A stretch of 22,350 bases of DNA from a virus. Position 1 is the stretch's first letter. Each line of letters begins with the position of its first letter. Shown piece by piece: positions 1 to 8,280 of this stretch. Position numbers and translations under genes: made by a program. The DNA lies in IMG/VR virus record IMGVR_UViG_3300048032_000904, positions 1 to 22,350 of that record; one strand, 5' to 3'. The notes below the pieces were generated by a model. The model was not told the origin of the DNA, ran no database searches, and saw nothing but the letters and a program-made list of their open reading frames with translations.

Positions 1-609
1 TTTGATCAAAAATACATTATCTTTGATACAGAAACAGAGGGCTTAAATCTCGTTTCCTCTAAACCTTGGCAGCTAGCTTGGATCGAAGCCACTGGCAAAA
101 AGATAACAAAAAAACAAAATCGTTTTCTTATGTGGGATGATTTGAATGTTTCGGAAGGAGCGGCCAAGATCACTGGATTCAATAAAAAAGACTACTTATC
201 TAAAGCTGAAGACCCTGCCGTAGTGCTTAAAGAGTTTATGGACTTGATAAGCCAAAACGACGTCATTGTTGTTGGACAGAATATTCTTGGTTATGATCTT
301 TATATGCTTGGCGTTATAGCAAGAAACTTGAATATCAAAATAGATTATTCTTTTGCCAAAAGATGCTTCGATACTAAAGCAATCGCAACAGCCATTGCCA
401 AAGATAATAAAAACCCAAGCAAACAAGATTTTCTATCTTGGCAGTTAAGATACCTAAATTACAGAGAAAGAGGACTCAAAACTTCTCAAAAGTTTTTATT
501 ACAACATTATGAGATTGACTTTGATGAAAAAAAGTTGCATGATGCTTTATACGATATTGAGAAGAACTTTGAAATATTCCAAAAACAATTATGGCAATTA
601 GAAATTTAA
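1..609 (+). CDS. DnaQ-like DEDDh 3'-5' exonuclease (5' end missing)
   Basis: The reading frame is open from the first base, so the gene starts before the window; 202 residues are visible. It should remove mismatched 3' nucleotides, as proofreading partner of the polymerase encoded next. Exo I is the DTETEGL motif (D9, E11 of the visible part), preceded by a hydrophobic strand. Exo II is GQNILGYD (D99). Exo III is HDALYD (H180, D185), with the H-x4-D spacing of the DEDDh subclass. All four acidic residues and the catalytic His are present, so it is probably active. Its end overlaps the polymerase start by 19 nt, which implies translational coupling and fits a separately encoded epsilon-type subunit. 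An in-frame ATG at 130 is not the start, because it would delete Exo I. The true start and any N-terminal extension cannot be seen. Confidence 0.9.
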   Translation, partial: FDQKYIIFDTETEGLNLVSSKPWQLAWIEATGKKITKKQNRFLMWDDLNVSEGAAKITGFNKKDYLSKAEDPAVVLKEFMDLISQNDVIVVGQNILGYDLYMLGVIARNLNIKIDYSFAKRCFDTKAIATAIAKDNKNPSKQDFLSWQLRYLNYRERGLKTSQKFLLQHYEIDFDEKKLHDALYDIEKNFEIFQKQLWQLEI

Positions 610-3167
610 AACCACTAGAGAGGCCAATGCCGCCAGGCGTTCGTTTACCAGAAATTGATGTAGAACTGCGAGTATACCATCAACTTGACCTAGACCCTCA
701 ATCTTCTAATTATGACCTTCTGAGGGCATTGTGTCTTCGTGGGGTAGAACAGAGAGGCATTGATAAACTCGACAATAAACAAGAATATTACGATCGAGTA
801 AAGATGGAGCTTTCTGTCCTACAAGAGCTTGGCTTTGTCGATTATATTCTACTCAATTGGGATGTTTTAAATTTTTGTCACCAAAATTTGATACCAACTG
901 GCCCAGGTCGAGGATCTGCCGCTGGTTCATTGGTATTGTATTTGTTAAAAGTGACAAATGTCGATCCAATTAAATATGATCTTTTCTTTGAGCGATTTGT
1001 ATCAAAGAGCCGTGCGAAGAAAACAGTTGTTGATGGTATCACATATCTTGACGGTTCGCTTCTTGCTGACGTTGACAACGATATTTCTTATGATCGCCGC
1101 CAAGAGGTTATTCAATATATTGAGAAAAAACACAAGGGTAGAACCTGTAAGATTCTTACACTCAATACTTTAAGTAGTAAATTATGCGTAAAGGAATGCG
1201 GTAAAATAGTCGGAGAGATGTCTGAAGATGAAGTAAATCAGATTAGCTCACTTATCCCTAAACAGTTTGGCAAGGTAGCTAAATTAGATCAAGCCGTTGC
1301 AGAGAGTGACAAGTTCAAAGAGTTTGCTGACAAAAACGCAAAAATATTCAAAATTGCAAAAAAACTAGAAGGGTTAAACAAAAATACAGGAGTTCACCCA
1401 TCTGGTATTGCTATTAGTTTCTACGATATTGCAGAAATTATGCCGATGCAAAAAACAAATGACGGGGATTTAATATCTACCTACGACATGAATGACGTTG
1501 CATCTTTGACGGTCAAGTTTGATATTCTTGGCCTTAGAACCCTTTCCGTAGTAAATGACACCTGCAAACAATTGGGCATAAATATTGAAGACATAGATGT
1601 TGGACTCGAAGAAATATACGAAAACTTCAAATCTATTGAAGCACCCAAAGGCTTGTTCCAGATTGAAGCGGATACAAACTTTAAAGTCTGTAAAAAAATC
1701 GCTCCTAAAAATCTTGAAGAGCTATCTGCCGTTGTTGCTATTGCTCGTCCTGGCGCACTTGATTATTTGGATGTTTACTCAGAATACGCAAGGACTTCTA
1801 GATTCCAATCAGTCAATGAATTCTTTGATGATGTCCTGTCTTATACTGGCGGTATTCCTTTATACCAAGAGCAATTGATGAAGATGGCCGTTAAGGTTGG
1901 TTTTACTCTTGATGAGTCGGAACAGCTTCGTAGAATCGTGGGTAAGAAAAAAGTAGATCAAATGCCAGCTTGGAAAGCTAAGATTGAGCAAAAAATTGCT
2001 CAAAATAATTTAGACAAAGAAGTCGGAGAGGTTCTTTGGAAAGTTGCAGAAGACTCGGCAAATTACTCTTTTAATAAGTCTCACTCAATTAGTTATGCGA
2101 TTCTTGCCGCTATCACGACTTACTTAAAATTTAAGCACCCAAAAGAGTTTTTTCTTTCACTGCTTAAAATGACTAAACATGAGCCAGATTCTCATGCGGA
2201 AATAGCATTAATCAACCAGGAACTTTGCTTATTTAACATGAAGCTTCTTCCGCCAGATTTATCAAAGTCTGATATTAACTTTGATATTGAAGGTCGCAAC
2301 ATTCGTTTTGGAGTGAATAGCATTAAAGGCGTATCGGAAAAAACCTTAGAAAGCTTGGTAGATTTTAGAAAAGCCCAAGAAGGTAATCAGAATAAATACG
2401 ATATATTTACTACCGCAAAGCAGTGTAGCCTCAACATTGGCGTTCTGTCTGGACTAGTACAAGGAGGTATGATGGATTCTTTTTGTTCATCTCAGAAAAA
2501 AATACCAAATCGCTGTCGATTAGTTTTAGAGGCTCAAGCCTTCAATATTTTAACCGATAGAGAAAAGCGAAATGTAATACAGCTAGGCGATAAATTTAAT
2601 TATGATGTTTTGGAAACTATACACTCAATAGTTAAAGACTCCCTAGTGGCAGATGATGGTAAACCTATTATGAAACCATCTCGTTTTGAAACATTTAAAA
2701 AGAAGTACGCTTCTTACAAAACAATCTACGACAAAAACAAAGATCATCTAAAGTTTGCAAATTGGTTCTTTGAGCGCAAATACTTGGGTTACAGTCATTC
2801 AACTGAAATTAAAGACGTATTTGAAAACTGCGGAGATATGTATAACAGCTTAACACTGAAATCAGTTCCAAACAATGATCGAGTCAAATTCGTGGGTGTT
2901 GTTACAGATTGTATATCTCGCACAAGTGCAGCTGGAAATAAATACATGAGGGTTGAAATCCAAGATGATTTTGGTAAAATAAATTTTATGCTTATGAATA
3001 ATAGACGTGCTGCTACTTTAGACAATTATTTAAACAGCGGTGGCAAAAAACCCAAAGAAGAGCAAATCGTTTTTATTTACGGCAGCAAAGGCGATGACGT
3101 TATTTTCGGAGAGAAAATTACTATTCTAGACGAAAAAATCTACACAAAATTATCAGAAATAAAATAA
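591..3167 (+). CDS. DNA polymerase III alpha subunit, PHP-less (DnaE type)
   Basis: This is a C-family replicative DNA polymerase of 858 residues. GPGRGSAAGSL (104-114) is the conserved palm motif. D160, D162 and D164 match the catalytic DxDxD of E. coli DnaE (D401/D403), and D311 in KFDILGLRTL matches D555. NTGVHPSG (265-272), ARPGALD and SFNKSHSISYA are further family signatures. The last ~100 residues (759-858) form an OB fold (VKFVGVVTD...). Bacterial DnaE is about 1160 residues; here the ~270-residue N-terminal PHP domain is absent and there is little after the OB fold, so the tau-binding C-terminal domain is also missing. About 15 extra residues lie just before the catalytic Asp triad. 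The start at 591 overlaps the exonuclease gene; the stop shares a base with the next start (TAATG). I saw no obvious beta-clamp motif. Confidence 0.95.
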   Translation: MAIRNLKPLERPMPPGVRLPEIDVELRVYHQLDLDPQSSNYDLLRALCLRGVEQRGIDKLDNKQEYYDRVKMELSVLQELGFVDYILLNWDVLNFCHQNLIPTGPGRGSAAGSLVLYLLKVTNVDPIKYDLFFERFVSKSRAKKTVVDGITYLDGSLLADVDNDISYDRRQEVIQYIEKKHKGRTCKILTLNTLSSKLCVKECGKIVGEMSEDEVNQISSLIPKQFGKVAKLDQAVAESDKFKEFADKNAKIFKIAKKLEGLNKNTGVHPSGIAISFYDIAEIMPMQKTNDGDLISTYDMNDVASLTVKFDILGLRTLSVVNDTCKQLGINIEDIDVGLEEIYENFKSIEAPKGLFQIEADTNFKVCKKIAPKNLEELSAVVAIARPGALDYLDVYSEYARTSRFQSVNEFFDDVLSYTGGIPLYQEQLMKMAVKVGFTLDESEQLRRIVGKKKVDQMPAWKAKIEQKIAQNNLDKEVGEVLWKVAEDSANYSFNKSHSISYAILAAITTYLKFKHPKEFFLSLLKMTKHEPDSHAEIALINQELCLFNMKLLPPDLSKSDINFDIEGRNIRFGVNSIKGVSEKTLESLVDFRKAQEGNQNKYDIFTTAKQCSLNIGVLSGLVQGGMMDSFCSSQKKIPNRCRLVLEAQAFNILTDREKRNVIQLGDKFNYDVLETIHSIVKDSLVADDGKPIMKPSRFETFKKKYASYKTIYDKNKDHLKFANWFFERKYLGYSHSTEIKDVFENCGDMYNSLTLKSVPNNDRVKFVGVVTDCISRTSAAGNKYMRVEIQDDFGKINFMLMNNRRAATLDNYLNSGGKKPKEEQIVFIYGSKGDDVIFGEKITILDEKIYTKLSEIK

Positions 3168-4660
3168 TGGATCTATCTAATTATAACCTAACTCCCACCG
3201 CAAAAAAAGCGATAGACAATGCGAGATTAGTCGCCCAAAATTTTGGACATCTTAAAGTAATAGATCTCCACCTAATTGTAGCGCTTCTTGAATTTGATCA
3301 TAATAATATTGATTTTATTTTTAATTCTAATGGTTTAATTAAAGAAGGAGTTAATCAAAATCTCAAGCATGTCTTATCGAACTACAAAGAGAGAAAAAGG
3401 AAAAAAGAAATATTTGCTCCTGAAATTAAAGAAATTTTAGATTACGCCCTCTTAAAAGCTAAAAAATTTAAAGATAATTACATAGGTGCGGATCATATTC
3501 TTCTTTCTATACTATCTAGCAGAGAAGCTATCGCCGACTTTTTCACTTCCTTGGATATAGACTTAAGTAAACTTATCAAAAATTTCGAAGAAGTCATAAA
3601 GTCTGGGACTCCCCAAGAACTCATTCATTCTGGCGCTGCCCCTCAACAAGAGCCATCAACTTCATTAGACATTTCAGAATGGTCGGAAAATTTAAATGAA
3701 AAAATACTAGAGAGGGGTGGTTTTGAAATATGTGGTAGAGAAAAAGAAATAGAACGGGTATTTGAAATTTTATTAAAAAGAAATAAAAGTAATGTTATCC
3801 TAGTAGGAGAAGCTGGTGTTGGTAAAACAGCCATAGCTGAAGGTTTGGCTGAAAAAATAGTCAAAAGAGAGTGTCCAGATTTACTGCTACATAAAGAGGT
3901 TATTTCTCTAGATCTGACGTCGATATTAGCTGGCACAATTTACAGAGGACAAATGGAGCAAAAGCTTAAAGACATACTTTCTCACCTTTCTGCAAACAAA
4001 CAATACATTTTGTTTATTGACGAAATTCATACAATCATTGGAGCAGGAAACAGCACGGACGGAGGGTTAGATTTCGCTAATATATTTAAGCCAGCTTTGT
4101 CTAGAGGTAATATATCTTGCGTTGGAGCCACAACAATGCAGGAATATAATAGTTTTTTCAAAAAAGATTCTGCCCTCGATCGCCGTTTTGAAAAGATTGA
4201 GATTGCCGAACCCACAAAAGAAGAAACTCTAGAACTAATCAAGGTGGCTAAAAGACCTTACGAAGAGTATCATCAAGTAGAGTATAGCCAAGAAGTTTTA
4301 GAAAAAATTATCGAACTCTGCGATATTTATTTAAAAAATAAAAAATTTCCAGACAAAGCTTTTGATATACTAGATGAGTCTGGCGCTAAGACAAGAAAAG
4401 CACATATTGTCCGCCCAGAAAAAGCAAAAAATATGGAGAGCAAATTAGCTAATGAAGACTTTAAATCAAAAGCTGAGTATGATAAATACTTACAAAAATA
4501 TAATAAAATTCTTACAAAATGGGGAGAAACTTTAGAAAATAAAGTTTTTGATGTTGACATGGAGACTATTTATGATATATTTGCATTTAAATTAAAAACG
4601 CCTAAAGAAGATATCAAAAACAACAGGAACGTGCCATCTTATGGCAAGATAGGATTTTAA
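3167..4660 (+). CDS. Half-length Clp ATPase (Clp N-domain plus one AAA+ module)
   Basis: This is a 497-residue ClpA/ClpC-like unfoldase that ends where D2 would begin. Residues 1-145 form a Clp N domain with its two repeats (LTPTAKKAID and FAPEIKEILDYA). The AAA+ module has Walker A GEAGVGKT (214-221), pore loop GTIYRG (256-261), Walker B LFIDE (282-286), sensor 1 GATT (320-323) and Arg finger DRRF (338-341), all intact. A short helical linker follows, and the protein stops at residue 497 with the sequence IGF. ClpA and ClpC have 750-850 residues and a second AAA+ module with a ClpP-binding loop. The family couples ATP hydrolysis to threading of protein substrates; the target here is unknown. 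It may remodel phage replication proteins or feed or block host ClpP. It shares one base with the upstream polymerase stop, so it is probably cotranslated with the replisome. Confidence 0.9.
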   Translation: MDLSNYNLTPTAKKAIDNARLVAQNFGHLKVIDLHLIVALLEFDHNNIDFIFNSNGLIKEGVNQNLKHVLSNYKERKRKKEIFAPEIKEILDYALLKAKKFKDNYIGADHILLSILSSREAIADFFTSLDIDLSKLIKNFEEVIKSGTPQELIHSGAAPQQEPSTSLDISEWSENLNEKILERGGFEICGREKEIERVFEILLKRNKSNVILVGEAGVGKTAIAEGLAEKIVKRECPDLLLHKEVISLDLTSILAGTIYRGQMEQKLKDILSHLSANKQYILFIDEIHTIIGAGNSTDGGLDFANIFKPALSRGNISCVGATTMQEYNSFFKKDSALDRRFEKIEIAEPTKEETLELIKVAKRPYEEYHQVEYSQEVLEKIIELCDIYLKNKKFPDKAFDILDESGAKTRKAHIVRPEKAKNMESKLANEDFKSKAEYDKYLQKYNKILTKWGETLENKVFDVDMETIYDIFAFKLKTPKEDIKNNRNVPSYGKIGF

Positions 4661-4668
4661 CATAAATA
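4661..4668 (+). promoter_or_regulatory. Possible TATAAATA-like promoter element
   Basis: CATAAATA matches the T4-late-type -10 octamer TATAAATA at 7 of 8 bases. It lies in the 16-nt gap before the gene at 4677, so the start codon falls about 8 nt after the element. No -35 box or Shine-Dalgarno is visible. The support comes from the same geometry at five other genes. In AT-rich DNA a single match of this kind is weak. Confidence 0.3.
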
Positions 4669-4676
4669 ATAAAAAT

Positions 4677-4889
4677 ATGAATAGAAAAACAAAAAACATC
4701 GTAAAAGCGATTAGTGCGAGTCGCGGCCGATTTTTCGGTCTCACTACTCGGCAAGGAGAAACTGTTAACGCGCAGTTTGTTCGGGAAACTCCGAGCTACG
4801 TAATTGTCCGAGATCGAAATGCGAAAGTAACTCGCAAATTTGCTAAGACGAGCCTTCAAAAGCTGTCAATGGGCAGCACTCAGATCTAA
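4677..4889 (+). CDS. Small basic protein, probably beta-rich
   Basis: This 70-residue protein is very basic, rich in Arg and Lys throughout. The pattern from residue 15 on (RGRFFGLTTRQG, then alternating hydrophobic strands such as YVIVRD) suggests a small SH3-like beta barrel, of the kind often annotated in phages, and its charge suggests nucleic acid binding. No catalytic motif is present. The gene stands alone between a 16-nt gap and a strong terminator. Its base use is unlike its neighbours: clearly more GC-rich, with several CGN arginine codons where adjacent genes favour AGA. That may mean separate origin or selection for high expression. The start ATG has no Shine-Dalgarno. It is a real gene on the strength of codon pattern, compactness and the terminator, but its function is unknown. 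Confidence 0.7.
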   Translation: MNRKTKNIVKAISASRGRFFGLTTRQGETVNAQFVRETPSYVIVRDRNAKVTRKFAKTSLQKLSMGSTQI

Positions 4890-4893
4890 ACAC

Positions 4894-4920
4894 AAAGGCG
4901 GTAGAAATACCGCCTTTTTT
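4894..4920 (+). terminator. Strong intrinsic terminator
   Basis: A perfect inverted repeat AAAGGCGGTA / TACCGCCTTT encloses a GAAA tetraloop (4904-4907) and runs directly into a T tract ending at 4920. It begins 5 nt after the stop of the small basic gene and ends just before the promoter of the next gene. It is the only clear hairpin terminator I found in the window. Confidence 0.9.
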
Positions 4921-4923
4921 GTG

Positions 4924-4929
4924 TATAAT
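4924..4929 (+). promoter_or_regulatory. TATAAT promoter element abutting a start codon
   Basis: A perfect TATAAT sits 3 nt after the T tract of the terminator and 6 nt before the ATG at 4936. The expected transcription start would coincide with the ATG, giving a leaderless mRNA. No TTGACA-like box is found 16-18 nt upstream; that space is filled by the terminator hairpin. The placement between a terminator and a gene makes a promoter likely. Confidence 0.5.
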
Positions 4930-4935
4930 GAGATT

Positions 4936-6078
4936 ATGGCAATAAAGAATAAACAAGTTAAATTAAATAATTATTCAGTTGTAGACACCAATCCAAACGA
5001 AAATAACTTTGAAGCTTCAAGATTTGAGAAAGATTTGATTAATAAATTTATCAACGAGGTCTATAAAAAAGAAGTAACGAAAATACAAATTTCCAAAATA
5101 TCTTCTAATTTTTTTTACGAAAGTTATGCATTGCTTATTGACAACAACAAGATGTTGTTAAAGATCAGCTTAGACCCAGATAATAAAAAACTACACACAG
5201 AAAAAATCGCCCTCAACCATGTTCCCAACAATATAAGTCCTACTATTATTGCTCACAAGAGCAACGAAAAAGACGGCATTGAATTTTTGCTAACAACTTG
5301 GGAAAATGCAGAAAGTTTTGAAATTTATGGCGTCGATGATTTGGTATATAATTTAGGAACTCTTTGCGCTGTAATAGATGGTGTTCATGAAAGCAGAAAC
5401 GAAGGTGTATTAAATTTTAAAAATAAATTCTTTCAAAATGAATCCGTTTCATCTCTATTTGAAGTCATTGACCCCAAAGAAGTGCTTATTTTTGAAAAGC
5501 TGGTCGATTTAAATATAGCAGATCTAGAAAAAATCTTTTTAAAAATTAAAGAGGAATATTTGCCAGGATACACAGAAGAGCCGCTTGTATTGTCTCATGG
5601 GAACGTAAAAAGCTCTAATATTTTATATTTGAGTGGCTATATTAAACTCATTAATTTTCAGAATTGTTACAGCTGCGACCTGTACTACAGCCTCTTCAAT
5701 ACCGTTATCGACCTATATTTATATCACAACGAAAAAACAGTAAAAGAATTCTTAAAAAAATATCATAGCTCATCTAAAGTATTAGGTAGCACAAGTGTTA
5801 ATGAATTTTTAGAAAATTACGAAAAAAAGAAAAAATTAAATTCCATATTAACGTTTCAAGATTTACTGCACAAGATTTTGCTTCACTTTGTTACTTATGG
5901 AGCTTACTACAAATCAGACTATTTGATTAAGTATATGAATACGTACTTGTTCTTAAAACCGATGCTCGAAGAAGTGTTTCCAGAATATATAAAATCATTC
6001 GATAAGTTGTTTTTTACTGTGATGCCCACTGTAGAAACTTACGATATAGAGCAGTTGCAGATTATAAAGAATATGTAA
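4936..6078 (+). CDS. Kinase-fold protein (aminoglycoside/choline kinase-like), probable pseudokinase
   Basis: This 380-residue protein resembles aminoglycoside phosphotransferase/choline kinase enzymes. An N-lobe strand MLLKIS carries a candidate nucleotide-binding Lys (K76). LSHGNVKSSNIL (219-230) aligns with the family loop HGDxxxxN, and LINFQN (238-243) aligns with IDFE. In both places the catalytic or metal-binding Asp is Asn (N223 and N240), so phosphoryl transfer is unlikely. This points to a pseudokinase used for binding or scaffolding, although the ligand is unknown. The C terminus (about 260-380) is helical without recognised motifs. I chose ATG 4936 because the upstream in-frame extension to 4840 starts with TTG, overlaps the small basic gene and reads through the terminator. 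Upstream are only a TATAAT and no Shine-Dalgarno. The kinase-fold call rests on two short motifs. Confidence 0.6.
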   Translation: MAIKNKQVKLNNYSVVDTNPNENNFEASRFEKDLINKFINEVYKKEVTKIQISKISSNFFYESYALLIDNNKMLLKISLDPDNKKLHTEKIALNHVPNNISPTIIAHKSNEKDGIEFLLTTWENAESFEIYGVDDLVYNLGTLCAVIDGVHESRNEGVLNFKNKFFQNESVSSLFEVIDPKEVLIFEKLVDLNIADLEKIFLKIKEEYLPGYTEEPLVLSHGNVKSSNILYLSGYIKLINFQNCYSCDLYYSLFNTVIDLYLYHNEKTVKEFLKKYHSSSKVLGSTSVNEFLENYEKKKKLNSILTFQDLLHKILLHFVTYGAYYKSDYLIKYMNTYLFLKPMLEEVFPEYIKSFDKLFFTVMPTVETYDIEQLQIIKNM

Positions 6079-6117
6079 TTTTATTTTTTGAAGTGTAGAA
6101 TTACTTTTATTTGGCTA

Positions 6118-6123
6118 TATAAT
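6118..6123 (+). promoter_or_regulatory. TATAAT promoter element near a start codon
   Basis: TATAAT lies in a 52-nt gap, 7 nt before the ATG at 6131. The predicted transcription start is at or within 1-2 nt of the start codon. No good -35 box or Shine-Dalgarno is present. It matches the arrangement at 4924. Confidence 0.45.
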
Positions 6124-6130
6124 AGTTCAA

Positions 6131-6592
6131 ATGAAACAATACGATCTCTACAAACCAAACTCCTTCAATTCGGGATGTGCATTTTCCTTTAAAATTATAG
6201 AACAAGATAAAGAGGGAAATAAAACTAAACCTTCCGTTCTTGTACAGTCCATCAAACAAGCGTCATGGAATGACAAAACTAAGAATGGGTCTTTTAGCGC
6301 CAACGCGAAAGATCCAGAGAAAAATATTTATTTTAAATTAAGCGAAAGCGAAGTTGGGGGGATATTGCACGCTATAGAAAATTATAGTGAGTTCTCTGCA
6401 TTCCATAGTTATAACGACGATAAAACTATCATTTCATTCAAACCCTATACAAAGAAGGATGGTAAAAAAGCTTTTTCGTTAAGTGTTGTAAAAAATTCTA
6501 CATTAAAATTTGGAATGGGTATGGAACTCGGCGAAGCAAGAACTTTGAAAGGTTTGTTTGATTTATTTTTGTTTAAGTATTTTAATCATTAA
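6131..6592 (+). CDS. Possible ssDNA-binding protein (Whirly/PC4/MRP-like fold)
   Basis: This protein has 153 residues. The central part shows a run of beta strands (ASWND..., NIYFKLSESEVGGIL, FSAFHSY, TIISFKPY, AFSLSVV) followed by a C-terminal helical stretch, ELGEARTLKGLFDLFLF. This layout, with strand pairs ending in a long helix, recalls small single-strand nucleic-acid-binding proteins of the Whirly/PC4/MRP type that some phages carry. A short N-terminal stretch, FNSGCAFSFKI, precedes it. No enzyme motif is seen. Its place downstream of a replisome and in the same direction as an annealing protein fits a role in handling single-stranded DNA, but that is inference. The stop shares one base with the glycosyltransferase start (TAATG). 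The gene itself is secure; the fold assignment is tentative. Confidence 0.45.
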   Translation: MKQYDLYKPNSFNSGCAFSFKIIEQDKEGNKTKPSVLVQSIKQASWNDKTKNGSFSANAKDPEKNIYFKLSESEVGGILHAIENYSEFSAFHSYNDDKTIISFKPYTKKDGKKAFSLSVVKNSTLKFGMGMELGEARTLKGLFDLFLFKYFNH

Positions 6593-8280
6593 TGAAAAAA
6601 AAGATACTATTCCACTCGAATGGATCTAAAGCATTTACTGGTTTTGGTAAAAATGCAAAAAACATACTTCGCTATCTTTACTCAACAAAAAAGTACGAAT
6701 TAATTGAATTTGCAAACGGCACTCAGTGGGACGATCCATCTTTAAAAACAAGACCTTGGAAAGCTCAAGGTTCTTTGACAAATAACCCGTCCTCACTAAA
6801 CCAACTTAAGGCAGATCCACAAAAAGCTCGCGAGGCAGGCTATGGTGGAGGCACTATAGACCAAGCTATCAAGCACTATAAACCAGATATCTATATCGGG
6901 GTGGAGGATATTTGGGCTTTTGGCTCTTTTTGGGAGAAGCCCTGGTGGGATAAAATAAATAGTATGATTTGGACTACCCTAGATAGCCAACCCATACTAT
7001 CTCAAGCCGTTCAAGCTGCAGATAAAACGAAAAACTTTTACGTATGGTCTTCTTTTGCAGAAAAAGATTTAAATGAATTGGGTCACGATCACGTTAAAAC
7101 TTTACATGGCACTGTAAATACTGAAGATTTTTTTAGACAAAGCGATACATATCGCGAAGGGCTGCGTCAAGAATTCGGTCTTTCAGACGAATTTATCATT
7201 GGCTTTGTTTTTAGAAACCAACTCCGTAAAAGCGTCCCAAACCTTTTGGAAGGATTTAAAATATTCAAAAAAGATTGCCCGAAAGCTAAATTACTTCTAC
7301 ACACCCATTGGTCAGAAGGGTGGGATATTCCGAGCTTGATAAAAGAGAAAGGGGTTAATCCCAACGACGTTCTCACAACTTATTTCTGCTCTTCCTGTGG
7401 CAAATATGAAGTTAAACCCTTTGTTGGGCAGGAGCAGAAATGCAAATTCTGCGGAACTGAAAAATCACTTAATACTACAAACGTGAAAGCTGGCGTCAAT
7501 GAGTCCCAACTTAATGAAATTTATAACCTAATGGATGTTTATTGCCATCCTTTTACTAGTGGAGGTATGGAGATCCCCATCTTCGAAGCAAAGATGACGG
7601 AACTAGTCACACTCGTAACAAGTTATTCTTGCGGGGAAGACTCTTGCGAAGCTAAAACTGGAAGCTTCGACCTAGACTGGGCAGAATATAGAGAACCAGG
7701 AACGCAGTTTATTAAAGCCTCTACTTACCCATCAAGCATAGCTAAACAATTAAAAAAGGTTTGGCAAATGGATAAAAACAAAGTTAATGAGATGGGCAAA
7801 AGAGGAAGAAAATGGACAATTGACAATTACTCCACACTATCTGTAGGTAAAAAACTAGAGTCTATTTTGGATGCAATGCCTAATATAGAATATGACTTTG
7901 ATTTTGGGGAAGAAAAAAAGGGGTTGCATTTAGAAGATGTTTTAGATGACGGCAAAAGAATAGCTTTGGTGATACCAGGATCCGCAGGGGACGTTCTATG
8001 GGTTAATTCCCTAATATCTAACATGAAAAAAATGTATCAAGAATTCGACCTATACGTTTTTACAAAATCTCAATTCTATGATTACATTGAAGATAATCCA
8101 GATGTTCATAAAGTTCTTCCCTATTCAAACGAAATGGATAGCGCCGCCTTCTTAGAGGGCAGAGAATCTCACAAGGGTTATTTTGACATGGCTTTTTTCC
8201 CTCATCATGGAACTCAACGCTTAAATAATTACCACCATAATGGCATAGACAGAACCCAATTTGAATTATATGAAAATTAA
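6592..8280 (+). CDS. GT4-like glycosyltransferase fused to the N-terminal half of a GT9 enzyme
   Basis: This 562-residue protein has two parts. Residues 1-430 form a GT-B glycosyltransferase resembling family 4: an N-terminal strand KKILFHSN with a glycine-rich loop, a central IIGFVFRNQLRKSVPNLLEGF donor-domain start, and SGGMEIPIFEAKM (323-335) matching the acidic nucleotide-sugar-binding region of GT4 enzymes. A zinc-ribbon-like insert has Cys at 266, 269, 284 and 287 (CxxC...CxxC). Residues 456-562 (RIALVIPGSAGDVLWVNSL...) match the N-terminal Rossmann half of GT9 heptosyltransferase-like enzymes and then stop. The missing C-terminal half is encoded at 8664-9794. It probably transfers sugars to a phage or host surface, or to DNA; the acceptor is not evident. 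The stop overlaps the DUF6165 gene by 11 nt. Confidence 0.85.
   Translation: MKKKILFHSNGSKAFTGFGKNAKNILRYLYSTKKYELIEFANGTQWDDPSLKTRPWKAQGSLTNNPSSLNQLKADPQKAREAGYGGGTIDQAIKHYKPDIYIGVEDIWAFGSFWEKPWWDKINSMIWTTLDSQPILSQAVQAADKTKNFYVWSSFAEKDLNELGHDHVKTLHGTVNTEDFFRQSDTYREGLRQEFGLSDEFIIGFVFRNQLRKSVPNLLEGFKIFKKDCPKAKLLLHTHWSEGWDIPSLIKEKGVNPNDVLTTYFCSSCGKYEVKPFVGQEQKCKFCGTEKSLNTTNVKAGVNESQLNEIYNLMDVYCHPFTSGGMEIPIFEAKMTELVTLVTSYSCGEDSCEAKTGSFDLDWAEYREPGTQFIKASTYPSSIAKQLKKVWQMDKNKVNEMGKRGRKWTIDNYSTLSVGKKLESILDAMPNIEYDFDFGEEKKGLHLEDVLDDGKRIALVIPGSAGDVLWVNSLISNMKKMYQEFDLYVFTKSQFYDYIEDNPDVHKVLPYSNEMDSAAFLEGRESHKGYFDMAFFPHHGTQRLNNYHHNGIDRTQFELYEN

Noticed and set aside
4614-4859. Minus-strand open frame over the small basic gene
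   Set aside because: It crosses two genes of the other strand, and the plus-strand reading fits the terminator and promoter positions better.
4840-4935. N-terminal extension of the pseudokinase gene
   Set aside because: It starts with TTG, overlaps the previous gene in another frame and reads through a strong terminator hairpin.
8261-8269. TTG start at 8261 for DUF6165
   Set aside because: The family begins at the methionine encoded at 8270.
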